The position numbers were made by a program, and so were the translations under genes. This document shows, in pieces, positions 33,854 to 41,768 of a stretch of 48,080 nt of DNA. Source of the DNA: Candidatus Cacconaster scatequi. Lineage in GTDB: Bacteria > Bacteroidota > Bacteroidia > Bacteroidales > UBA932. Where the stretch lies: assembly GCA_018065305.1 (NCBI GenBank), contig JAGHTO010000052.1, positions 1 to 48,080 on the forward strand, read 5' to 3'. Numbering within the stretch: position 1 is the first letter of the stretch; every line of letters starts with the position of its first letter. A model generated the notes under the pieces. That model was not told where the DNA came from, searched no databases, and saw nothing but the letters and a program-made list of their open reading frames with translations.

Positions 33854-35302
33854 ATGGCAGTCAAATTTTACAAAAGTGAAAATCAGGTCCCGTTGGAAAT
33901 GCACAAAGTCAGAATGGTTCAGAAACTCAGCCTGCTCCCTGTCGAAGAGAGGTTGAGAAGAATGCAGGATGCGGGCAACAACACGTTCCTTCTCCAGAAC
34001 AAAGATGTCTTTATCGATATGCTTACGGACTCCGGCGTCAATGCAATGTCCGACCTACAGTTCGCGGCAATGATGCAGGCCGATGACGCATATGCGGGCT
34101 CAGCGACATTTCTCAGAGTCAAGAACGCCGTGAAGGAGGTGTTCGGCACCGACAATGTCCTCCCGGCCCACCAGGGCCGTGCGGCGGAAAACATCCTCGC
34201 CGAAGCCTACATCACTCCCGGCAAGGTTGCCCTGATGAATTTTCACTTCACCACCACCAAGGCCCACATCACCCGTCTGGGAGGAAGCGTGGAGGAACTT
34301 GTCGATCCCAAAGGGCTCCTTCCCCAGACCGATGACCCGTTCAAGGGCAACTTCGATCTGGAACGGCTCCGGAAAAGGATAGACGAGCTCGGTGCCGAAA
34401 ACGTTGCATTTGTCAGAGTGGAGTCCGGAACCAACCTTATCGGAGGTCAGCCCGTCAGCCTCGAGAATATGCTCGCCGTTACAGACATCTGCCACGAAAA
34501 AGGTGTCAAATCGGTCCTCGACGCATCACTGCTGCAGGATAACGTCTACTTTATGAAGACCCGCGAGGCGCGCTGCAAATATATGGATGTCAAGGCGATT
34601 TACCACCTGCTGGCAGACCACTTCGACATTGTGTACTTCTCCGCGCGCAAGCTGAGTTTCTCGAAGGGCGCAATCATTACGAGCAAAGATGCGAAGTACA
34701 CAAGGGAGATGATGGCATTCGTGCCGCTGTACGAGGGATTCCTCACCTACGGAGGTATGGACGTACGCACTATGGAGGCGCTGGCACAAGGCCTGTATGA
34801 GTCTCTCGATATGGAATACATAAATCAAGGACCCGAATTCATCAGCTACCTCGCCAAGGAACTTGATTCATACGGAGTACCTGTCATCCTGCCTGCGGGC
34901 GGTCTAGGGTGCCATCTCAATGCCGGCGAGTTCTGCCCTGACATACCGCACAACCAGTATCCGGCGGCCGCAGTGGGAGCGGCGCTTTACATTGCCGGAG
35001 GCATCCGCGGTATGGAGCGGGGAACGATGTCAGAGCAGCGTGAGCCTGACGGCACGGAACCTTTCGCCGCACTGGAACTGCTCAGACTGGCAGTGCCACG
35101 TCGCGTGTTCACGCTCTCGCAGATAAAGTATGTCGCCGACCGTGTCAAATGGCTCTGGGACAACCGGAAACTCATCGGCGGCCTGGAGTGGACCGAGGAG
35201 CCTGAGGTCCTGCGCTTCTTCTTCGGAAGGATGAAGGAGATAGGCTACTGGCAGGAGGAACTGGCGGAGAAGTTCAAGAAAGACTTCGGCGACAGCCTGT
35301 AG
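33854..35302 (+). CDS. Tryptophanase / tyrosine phenol-lyase family PLP enzyme (divergent)
   Basis: About 482 residues of the beta-eliminating lyase family, which splits Trp, Tyr or related amino acids to pyruvate, ammonia and a leaving group. Conserved blocks are LTDSGVNAMSDLQFAAMM, AHQGRAAENIL, NFHFTTTKAHI, GGQPVSLENM, YEGFLTYGGMDVRTMEALAQGL and LLRLAVPRRVFT. The PLP lysine is probably Lys266 in YFSARKLSFSKG, where ordinary tryptophanases have SAKKD. The usual DSARF stretch is LDASLLQDN, so the Arg that contacts the cofactor in tryptophanase and tyrosine phenol-lyase is Leu226. Substrate assignment as tryptophan is therefore unsafe. It is likely under control of the divergent AraC gene. Confidence 0.88.
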   Translation: MAVKFYKSENQVPLEMHKVRMVQKLSLLPVEERLRRMQDAGNNTFLLQNKDVFIDMLTDSGVNAMSDLQFAAMMQADDAYAGSATFLRVKNAVKEVFGTDNVLPAHQGRAAENILAEAYITPGKVALMNFHFTTTKAHITRLGGSVEELVDPKGLLPQTDDPFKGNFDLERLRKRIDELGAENVAFVRVESGTNLIGGQPVSLENMLAVTDICHEKGVKSVLDASLLQDNVYFMKTREARCKYMDVKAIYHLLADHFDIVYFSARKLSFSKGAIITSKDAKYTREMMAFVPLYEGFLTYGGMDVRTMEALAQGLYESLDMEYINQGPEFISYLAKELDSYGVPVILPAGGLGCHLNAGEFCPDIPHNQYPAAAVGAALYIAGGIRGMERGTMSEQREPDGTEPFAALELLRLAVPRRVFTLSQIKYVADRVKWLWDNRKLIGGLEWTEEPEVLRFFFGRMKEIGYWQEELAEKFKKDFGDSL

Positions 35303-35332
35303 CGGCCGATTACAGCATCCTGAAACAGTTTT

Positions 35333-36967
35333 CTACAATCTGTTGATTGCGGCTTTGGCCTTTGCTACGGTTTCAGCGGCGTTGATGGCGTCGTCTGTCA
35401 CGATTTCCCTGAAAGGAGCGAGAATGGCATCCAGCTTGCCGTTGATTTTCCTGTCTCCGGTCTCACAGAGAATACGGATTTTCTCGAAATCCTGAATGCC
35501 CTCCACGAGCCTCTCGAAGCGCAGGCTGCTGCCTTCCGGATAGAGGAGATAGGTGTCCCCGCTGAGCCAGTTGCCGAAACGGCTGTCCTTGCAGGGATCT
35601 TCGGGCCAGCTGAACAGCGCCCATCTGAGGTATCCGCCGTAACCTCGGGCAGCCGCCGAAAGGGGTATGTATTCCGATTCCGCAAGAGGAGAGAAGGTGA
35701 AGGTATTGGGATGCTCGGGGTTGCAGCAGGTGTAGATTGTGGTCACGAGGTTGTCTCTCTGCCTTTGCCACTTCACCTCATCGGGAAGATTGGAGTAGGA
35801 GTATCCCACACTGATGTCATACATAATGTCCACGACTTCGGGCGAATAGTTGACCGCACCCTGAATTCTGAAATCGGGGTCGGCTTTCTGCACCACTTTT
35901 CTTGCCGCAATAAGCTGGTCCATAGGGCGTTCATCCATTGCAATGCAGGTCTTTTCAAACCAGCCCTTAGCCTTCAGGTGCTTTGCTAAATCGGTCAGGA
36001 ACGGCAGGATGTAGTCCTCGTATGCCTGTTCGCCGGGATTGCAGGCGATTGTCTTCACGGTGGAGGAGGCGATGTCGAAATACTCGAACTCGTAGCCCCA
36101 GGGCACGACCGTGTAACAGTCAATCTGCTCAGTAACACCGCAGGAGAGCATAAATTCGACCCATCTGTCAAACACGCTGTAGTCGTATGTCCAGCTTCCG
36201 TCAAGATGTTTCTGCTTTGCAACCATACTCTCGTAGGGGTCGTATGTCTGGCAGTTCCAGGGATGCCGGATGATGGAGGCAGTTATCACCTTGCCGCCTG
36301 CTGCGACATATTTCTCCACCATCGGCTTCATCGCGTCGAAATGCTCCCTGCTCCAGAGAGGAACGTTGAAATAGCGTGCGAAGGCATACGGGTCCTGCCA
36401 CAGGTCAAGATGGAAAGACCACTCCTCCGGGGCGGGAAGTGTCCTTCCGGTAACTGTCACTGCCAAGGGCAGAGTGATGCTTTTCCCATCGAAGCTGGCA
36501 CTGACCGTCCCCTTGTATTTGCCTGCGGGAGTGCCTTGCGGAACCTGAACGGTGAACCAGACGGGACAGTTGTTCCCTGCGGCGACGGTGAACGAGTCTG
36601 CATTGACAAGTCGGTCCGGCTGAAGGGACACGTTCTCCCCGAGTTTTCCGTACCAGTCAGTAATCACATACTCCACGAAACCGTGTGATATACAGGATGC
36701 AGGGATAACGTTTCTCCCGCTCTTGAGGTCGCTTGCAGTGATGGAGACGGTCACATCGGAGACGGCGGAGAATACGGCCTGTGCACTGACTCTCTCCCCT
36801 TTCCAGGCAGTCAATGCAGGCGCGGCGCAGGCTTGCGGAGCCGCGTTGCGGTCATATCTTACATCCGTGGAGCCCCACACGAAGGTCTGGGCGGAGATTC
36901 CCTGTGAGAGAATCAGAAGAGCGGCTGCGATTACCGCCGCCATAGTGGTTTTATGGGTCATATTCAT
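35333..36967 (-). CDS. DUF4091 (GH123-like) secreted protein
   Basis: This 544-residue protein has a signal peptide (MAAVIAAALLILSQGISAQ). An N-terminal beta-sandwich covers ~28-175 (WFTVQVPQGTPAGKYKGTVSASFDG). A TIM-barrel-type catalytic region covers ~180-540 as in DUF4091 and GH123: WSFHLDLWQDPYAFARYFNVPLWS, YDYSVFDRWVEFMLSCG, CIAMDERPMDQ with the adjacent Asp345-Glu346 pair expected of GH123 substrate-assisted hydrolysis, and YLRWALFSWPEDPCKDSR. GH123 acts on beta-N-acetylgalactosaminides; most DUF4091 members are uncharacterised. It starts 6 bp after glpC and may be read from the glp operon. Confidence 0.88.
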   Translation of the reverse strand: MNMTHKTTMAAVIAAALLILSQGISAQTFVWGSTDVRYDRNAAPQACAAPALTAWKGERVSAQAVFSAVSDVTVSITASDLKSGRNVIPASCISHGFVEYVITDWYGKLGENVSLQPDRLVNADSFTVAAGNNCPVWFTVQVPQGTPAGKYKGTVSASFDGKSITLPLAVTVTGRTLPAPEEWSFHLDLWQDPYAFARYFNVPLWSREHFDAMKPMVEKYVAAGGKVITASIIRHPWNCQTYDPYESMVAKQKHLDGSWTYDYSVFDRWVEFMLSCGVTEQIDCYTVVPWGYEFEYFDIASSTVKTIACNPGEQAYEDYILPFLTDLAKHLKAKGWFEKTCIAMDERPMDQLIAARKVVQKADPDFRIQGAVNYSPEVVDIMYDISVGYSYSNLPDEVKWQRQRDNLVTTIYTCCNPEHPNTFTFSPLAESEYIPLSAAARGYGGYLRWALFSWPEDPCKDSRFGNWLSGDTYLLYPEGSSLRFERLVEGIQDFEKIRILCETGDRKINGKLDAILAPFREIVTDDAINAAETVAKAKAAINRL

Positions 36968-36973
36968 TTCAGA

Positions 36974-38194
36974 TTAGTGGTTATTCAGAATTGTTGTCTT
37001 TTCAAAGTCCAGAGCCTCCGCGATGACAGATATCGGATTGAGCACCTTCACTCCCGTGGACATCTCTATCTGCCATTTGCAGGTCTCGCAGTCAGTCGCG
37101 ACAAAGTCCGGCGCGGCATCCCTTATGAGAGAGAACAGTTTCTCCCCGATTTTCTGGGAGTGTTCATAATTCTCCTTCTTGAAGCCGAACGTGCCCGCTA
37201 TGCCGCAGCACTGCTGGTCAAGCCTCACCAGTTCCACCCCCGGTATCATTTCAAGCATCCTGACCGAATAGATGTTCCATCCGAGTTTCTGGAGATGACA
37301 CGGTGTATGATAGGCTATCCGGGCGTGATAGTCGTCTCGGAACGAGAGCCTGATCCGTCCGCTCTCCACATTTTCGAACAGGAATCTCGTTGCGAGAATC
37401 ACCGTTTCGCGTATGTCTGAATTGTCTATTCCAAGCACTTCCGGATAGGAATCCCGGATGGCAAGGGTACAGCTCGAACTTGTCGTAAGCACGGTGGTCC
37501 CGGCCAAGCGTATGGATGCAAGGTTAATCTTCGCATTGCGGGCCGCAGCCTTATGCAACCCGTTGGAAATCAACGGTACCCCGCAGCATTTCTCCTTTTC
37601 TAGAAGCCTCACGCCATAGCCGGCTGCATTGAGAATCCTGACAAGATCCTTTCCGAGCTGCGGGAAATTGTAATTCACGTAACATCCGTGGAAATAGGCC
37701 ACGCTGTCCCTGTATTGAGTCTGCACGGACTCGGCGTGTTTTCTGAACCAGACGTCGAATCTTTCGGAAGAGTAGGTGGGGAAAGAGCGTCGGTGATCTA
37801 TGCCGAGAGTGCAGTCCATCAGAGCCTTCGCTGGCTTCGAGGCGACTACGGCGTTCACGACGGGGGCGAAGGCCGATGCCGCACAGCCTACAAAATCCGT
37901 ATTCGCCAACATTCTGTCCCTCAGTCCGGGAACGGATTTGCCGTAGGTGGCGGTTGCCGTCTGTATGATATCCCCTATCTTCACTCCCGAAGGGCAGGCA
38001 ACCTCGCACCGCTTGCAGTTCAGGCAATATTTCAAGGCCCTGTCGAAAAAGAGAGGGTCCTTAAGGCGGTAGCGTTCCCCATCAGGACCGGCCTGCTTGG
38101 GACCCGGGAATGCCGAATTCACCTCCATCATCGGACAATAGACCGTGCAGATGGAGCACTTCATACAATGTTCGAAACCGGTATCCTGCCTCAT
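36974..38194 (-). CDS. glpC: Anaerobic glycerol-3-phosphate dehydrogenase, subunit C
   Basis: About 406 residues. Two [4Fe-4S] motifs near the N-terminus (CMKCSICTVYCP and CLNCKRCEVACP) are followed by two CCG domains (FHGCYVNYNFPQLG...KCCGVPL and YHTPCHLQ...QQCCGIAGTFG). It anchors GlpAB to the membrane and passes electrons toward menaquinone. The start at 38194 (MRQDTGFEHCMKC) overlaps the glpB stop by 4 bp; longer in-frame starts have no support. It is the third gene of glpABC. Confidence 0.96.
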   Translation of the reverse strand: MRQDTGFEHCMKCSICTVYCPMMEVNSAFPGPKQAGPDGERYRLKDPLFFDRALKYCLNCKRCEVACPSGVKIGDIIQTATATYGKSVPGLRDRMLANTDFVGCAASAFAPVVNAVVASKPAKALMDCTLGIDHRRSFPTYSSERFDVWFRKHAESVQTQYRDSVAYFHGCYVNYNFPQLGKDLVRILNAAGYGVRLLEKEKCCGVPLISNGLHKAAARNAKINLASIRLAGTTVLTTSSSCTLAIRDSYPEVLGIDNSDIRETVILATRFLFENVESGRIRLSFRDDYHARIAYHTPCHLQKLGWNIYSVRMLEMIPGVELVRLDQQCCGIAGTFGFKKENYEHSQKIGEKLFSLIRDAAPDFVATDCETCKWQIEMSTGVKVLNPISVIAEALDFEKTTILNNH

Positions 38195-39081
38195 AATGAC
38201 TCCTCCAATATCTGACGTGCCACATACAAGGCCGAAATGATGGCCACTCCCGCTCCGCACCCCTCCTTTATGGGGTCCGCCCCGCCAATGAGAGATCCCG
38301 CCACATACACGTTCGGCAGGACTTTCCCCTCCCTGACAGCCTCAAGTCTGTCCGAGCAGACGGCTCCGAATCTCATATACGGCTGATTGTCAAAGAATCC
38401 CTTTCCGTACCACTCTTCTCTGTCAGAGCAGTAGTCCACATCAAGATGCAACACAGGTTCGCAGATTCCCGACGGGGTGGAGACAAGCCCCCTGCTGAAG
38501 AAACTGCCTGTCGCCATCACGAACTTGTCGGCTATGAACGGGGATGACCCGTGATTCTCTGTAAATATGCTTGCCAGACGGCCGTCCCGGAACTCGCCTC
38601 TCACCGCTCTGTCCCCCATAAGATAATCTCCTCCGAGAATCTCGAACCTCTTCCGGAGGTCCATCTGCATCTTCACGCCCAAAGGTGATATGGGCAGCTT
38701 CCCACGGACAGGAGGAAATCCTTCGGAGCCGACTGTAAGCCAGACCTGCTTCTGACTTCCCAGAATGGTGTTCTCCACGTGATTGCGGTCATATTCGCCG
38801 GATAATGCGTACCCAGCCCTTGTGAAGAATTCAGGCACGCTCTTCGAAAGTTCCATCACCCTGTCAAGGCCTATTTTTCTGTATGGATGTCCGTCCGGAA
38901 GGTTTTCCATCGCCTCCCGCTGCGAGCCGTCGGTCGAAATCAGTTCGAACGAGCCGGAGAAGAAATGCAGTGCGCTCTGTCCTGATGACACTATGAGGCA
39001 TTTCACCCCCTTTTCCTGCAGGGATATGCCGCAGACCAGTGCGCTTAGGCCGCCTCCGAGTATGATGGTGTCGTATCTCAC
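38191..39081 (-). CDS. glpB: Anaerobic glycerol-3-phosphate dehydrogenase, subunit B (short form)
   Basis: This 296-residue flavoprotein starts MRYDTIILGGGLSALVCGISLQEKG (FAD-binding). It has GlpB blocks SSGQSALHFFSGSFELI, LPISPLGVKMQMDLRKRFEILGG and the C-terminal NVYVAGSLIGGADPIKEGCGAGVAIISALY. The E. coli protein is about 419 residues, so ~120 residues are missing from the middle. Both ends are intact and the frame is unbroken, so this is a compact form and not a truncation. It overlaps glpA and glpC by 4 bp each. Confidence 0.92.
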   Translation of the reverse strand: MRYDTIILGGGLSALVCGISLQEKGVKCLIVSSGQSALHFFSGSFELISTDGSQREAMENLPDGHPYRKIGLDRVMELSKSVPEFFTRAGYALSGEYDRNHVENTILGSQKQVWLTVGSEGFPPVRGKLPISPLGVKMQMDLRKRFEILGGDYLMGDRAVRGEFRDGRLASIFTENHGSSPFIADKFVMATGSFFSRGLVSTPSGICEPVLHLDVDYCSDREEWYGKGFFDNQPYMRFGAVCSDRLEAVREGKVLPNVYVAGSLIGGADPIKEGCGAGVAIISALYVARQILEESL

Positions 39082-40670
39082 TGCGCATCCTCCTTTTCCG
39101 AACCATCCCGTCCGAGCCCGTAAACCCCTTCATACAGCCAGGAAGAGAACTGGGCCTCCCGAAGGGCCTCACCCCAAGCGACCGGCCGGACACCTTTCCA
39201 CCTTTCGTCAAGGAAATCCATTATGTCCTTTTTCACAAAATCATCGCTCTTCCCCGCAGCCTTCAGCCGCAGTGCCGCCCTGAGGGCACAATATTCCCCC
39301 TGACAGGTTCCCATCCCTATCCTGCTTCTTCTGCGGAGTTCCGAAAGAGTTCCGGCGCCGAGCTCGCGGATTGCATAGTCCACCTCTCCCTCGGAGATAT
39401 GTTCACACTCGCAGAGCATTTCACCCTCCTCGGGGATTCGGCCCGCGAGTGTGCCAAGACGGGCCATCGCCGCCCTGTGTGACATCCTGCCGGCTTTCAG
39501 TCCCTCTTTGGAACCGGAACCCGGAAGCGGCACTTCGGCTGTCGTGCAGGGAGCCTCTATGCCCAACTTTGAGCATACGACATCCGTGGCCTTCTGAGCC
39601 ATCAGCCTGTAGGTCATCAATTTGCCGCCGGTAATGGTCACAAGCCCGTCCAGACCGTCCCTCTGTCCGTGGTCAAAGCACACGATGCCGCGGCTTATGC
39701 TTCTCCCTGTGGGGTCGCTGTCATCCGCCACGAGCGGCCTGACTCCGCAATAGGCCCTCAATATTCTTGTTTCAGCCAGAGAGGGGACCAAACGCGAGCC
39801 CTCGCGTATCAGCAGATCGACTTCGGAAGCGGTCGGGGCAACCTTGTCGAGAGAGTCATACGGAACTCTGTCGGAAGTCGTTCCGATAATCGATATCGAA
39901 TCTCCCGGAACAAGGATATCCGCATTGGAAGGCTTCCGGCAGCGGTTGATTACCATATTGTTGACACGATGGCCAAAGACGAGCAAAGTACCTTTTGCGG
40001 GGAACATTGTCAGGGAGATGCCGGCAAGCGCAGCTATCCCCTGCCCCCAGATTCCCGCCGCATTCACGGTGACACGGGCTCTTATCTCCCTCTTCTCCCC
40101 GCTTCTTCGGTCACGGACCACCGCTCCCCTTATCCGGTCGGATTCCCGGATGAGTCCCACAACTTCCGTATATGTATGGAATACGGCCCCGTGGTTGCGG
40201 GCATCCATCACGTTGGCAGTAGTGAGGCGGAACGGATCGATATAGCCGTCAGGAACGCGGACTGCCCCTTTTATTCCCGGATTGAGGGAAGGCTCGAGTC
40301 TCAGGGCCTCTTCCGGATCCATCGCGTCGGCGCGGATTCCGGCACTCCGGCAAGCCTCGATGAATAGTTGCTGATACTGAAGGTCATCCTCCTCAAGGGT
40401 TACGAAGAGTCCGTCCAGCTCATCTATGCAGTGCGACGCCATTCTCCTCAGAATCATATTCTCGCGGATACATTCCCCCGCCGACTCCTGATCGGTGACG
40501 GCATATCTGGCACCGCTGTGGAGAAGTCCGTGATTACGGCCCGTCGCCCCTTCGGCAAAGTCCCCCTTCTCCACAAGGGCTGTCCTGAGTCCCCTCCGGG
40601 CGCAGTCCCTTGCAGTTCCGGCACCGGTTGCACCGCCGCCGATTATCAGTACGTCGTATTCCTCTGTCAT
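39078..40670 (-). CDS. glpA: Anaerobic glycerol-3-phosphate dehydrogenase, subunit A
   Basis: About 530 residues. It oxidises sn-glycerol-3-phosphate to dihydroxyacetone phosphate with FAD. The N-terminal FAD motif is DVLIIGGGATGAGTARDCARRG, followed by the GlpA/GlpD block GDFAEGATGRNHGLLHSGARYAV. DGYIDPFRLTTANVMDARNHGA, NAAGIWGQ and TITGGKLMTYRLMAQKATD are also present. A C-terminal BFD-like [2Fe-2S] region has CECEH and MGTCQGEYC. Start 40670 (MTEEYDVLIIGGG) is 16 bp after the -7 element. The operon order is glpA-glpB-glpC with 4-bp overlaps. Confidence 0.97.
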   Translation of the reverse strand: MTEEYDVLIIGGGATGAGTARDCARRGLRTALVEKGDFAEGATGRNHGLLHSGARYAVTDQESAGECIRENMILRRMASHCIDELDGLFVTLEEDDLQYQQLFIEACRSAGIRADAMDPEEALRLEPSLNPGIKGAVRVPDGYIDPFRLTTANVMDARNHGAVFHTYTEVVGLIRESDRIRGAVVRDRRSGEKREIRARVTVNAAGIWGQGIAALAGISLTMFPAKGTLLVFGHRVNNMVINRCRKPSNADILVPGDSISIIGTTSDRVPYDSLDKVAPTASEVDLLIREGSRLVPSLAETRILRAYCGVRPLVADDSDPTGRSISRGIVCFDHGQRDGLDGLVTITGGKLMTYRLMAQKATDVVCSKLGIEAPCTTAEVPLPGSGSKEGLKAGRMSHRAAMARLGTLAGRIPEEGEMLCECEHISEGEVDYAIRELGAGTLSELRRRSRIGMGTCQGEYCALRAALRLKAAGKSDDFVKKDIMDFLDERWKGVRPVAWGEALREAQFSSWLYEGVYGLGRDGSEKEDAQ

Positions 40671-40685
40671 AACTTCTCCCGACAA

Positions 40686-40716
40686 CAAATCTACGAAATA
40701 ATGCTATCTTTGCCAA
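40686..40716. promoter_or_regulatory. Interleaved divergent promoters, glpA (-) and gpsA (+)
   Basis: Minus: TTGG at 40716-40713, 19 bp, TAGATTTG at 40693-40686. Plus: TATCTTTG at 40705-40712. The two -7 elements are 11 bp apart and the glpA -33 sits directly beside the gpsA -7. The sequence closely resembles the apbE/FISUMP promoter (both begin CAAATCTACGAAA and share ATCTTTGC). Confidence 0.65.
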
Positions 40717-40733
40717 TTGCAAATAACTTGTAT

Positions 40734-41744
40734 ATGGCACTTGACAGTTCTTCTCGATTTTCCGTGATAGGCTACGGCAGCTGGGCCACGACTCTCGTGG
40801 GGCAACTGCTCGGGAAAGGCATCAGAGTCAACTGGCTCATTCTCAATCCCGAGGTATCCGATTGCGTTGTCAATGAAGGTTACAACCCCAAATATGTTCC
40901 CGAACTCGAACTGGACAAATCCCAGCTGGATGTTTCGGCAGATGTCAACGAGGTCGTGTCAAAAGGTGACATAATCCTGCTCGCCGCCCCCTCTGCCTAT
41001 CTGAAGAAGTCGCTTGAGGGGTTGGATTGCTCTCTCGAGGGCAAATTCTTTCTCTCGGCAATCAAAGGAATTGTCCCTGACGAATGCACCACGGTGCTGG
41101 ATTTCATCCGTGACAGATACGGTGTCCGGCAGGAGTGTCTGGGCCTGGTTTCCGGCCCCACGCACGCCGAGGAGGTGTCCCGCGGGCGGCTTTCATTCCT
41201 TACGGTAGCCTGCCCTTCGGAGGATGATGCCGCTCTGATTGCATCCCGTATCGGCAGCGAATCTCTGCGCGTCTCCGTTTCCACTGATGTCCGCGGAATC
41301 GAGTTCGCCTCCATCCTCAAGAATATCTATGCCCTCGGAGCCGGGATAGCATCGGGACTGGGATATGGGGACAACTTCCTCGCAGTTCTGGCAGCGGCCA
41401 GCGCGGGGGAGATGTCATCTTTCCTCAACAAATGCTTTCCGTACGAAGGCCGCGACCTCAGCCGATGCCCTTATCTGGGGGACCTGCTGGTCACCTGCTA
41501 CTCGAACTACAGCCGGAATCGCAGGCTCGGCGTGCTGATTGGCAGAGGGTGCAGTGTAAAGAGCGCCCTGAACGAGATGACGATGATTGCGGAAGGTTAT
41601 TTTTCCGCGGAATGTATGCACAGACTCGAAGAGAGGGAGGGCATTGCAGCCCAGCCCATCGAAAATGCCGTCTATCGCATACTTTATGAAGGTGCCCGTC
41701 CTCGCAAGACTTTCGATTACCTTGCAAAGAACATCTTGAAATGA
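40734..41744 (+). CDS. gpsA: NAD(P)-dependent glycerol-3-phosphate dehydrogenase
   Basis: This 336-residue enzyme reduces dihydroxyacetone phosphate to sn-glycerol-3-phosphate for phospholipid synthesis. Landmarks are the Rossmann motif SVIGYGSWATTLVGQLLGKG, DIILLAAPSAYLKKSLEGL, SAIKGIVPDE (catalytic Lys), GLVSGPTHAEEVSRG, and the C-terminal GIEFASILKNIYALGAGIASGLGYGDNF with its Lys. The start at 40734 follows the -7 element at 40705-40712; longer in-frame versions overlap glpA and are rejected. It faces away from glpABC, which catalyses the opposite reaction. Confidence 0.96.
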   Translation: MALDSSSRFSVIGYGSWATTLVGQLLGKGIRVNWLILNPEVSDCVVNEGYNPKYVPELELDKSQLDVSADVNEVVSKGDIILLAAPSAYLKKSLEGLDCSLEGKFFLSAIKGIVPDECTTVLDFIRDRYGVRQECLGLVSGPTHAEEVSRGRLSFLTVACPSEDDAALIASRIGSESLRVSVSTDVRGIEFASILKNIYALGAGIASGLGYGDNFLAVLAAASAGEMSSFLNKCFPYEGRDLSRCPYLGDLLVTCYSNYSRNRRLGVLIGRGCSVKSALNEMTMIAEGYFSAECMHRLEEREGIAAQPIENAVYRILYEGARPRKTFDYLAKNILK

Positions 41745-41759
41745 CGGGAGCCGCCCGTC
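41743..41759. terminator. Short hairpin between convergent gpsA and phosphoesterase genes
   Basis: GACGGG (41743-41748) pairs with CCCGTC (41754-41759) around 5 nt. There is no T-run, so it is a weak candidate. Confidence 0.25.
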
Positions 41760-41768
41760 CGCCACAGG

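Noticed and set aside
38191-39081. glpB as a frameshifted pseudogene
   Set aside because: The frame is continuous, both ends are conserved, and the 4-bp overlaps with glpA and glpC are intact.
40368-40733. N-terminal extension of GpsA
   Set aside because: It overlaps glpA and precedes the gpsA -7 element; ATG 40734 gives the usual GpsA length.
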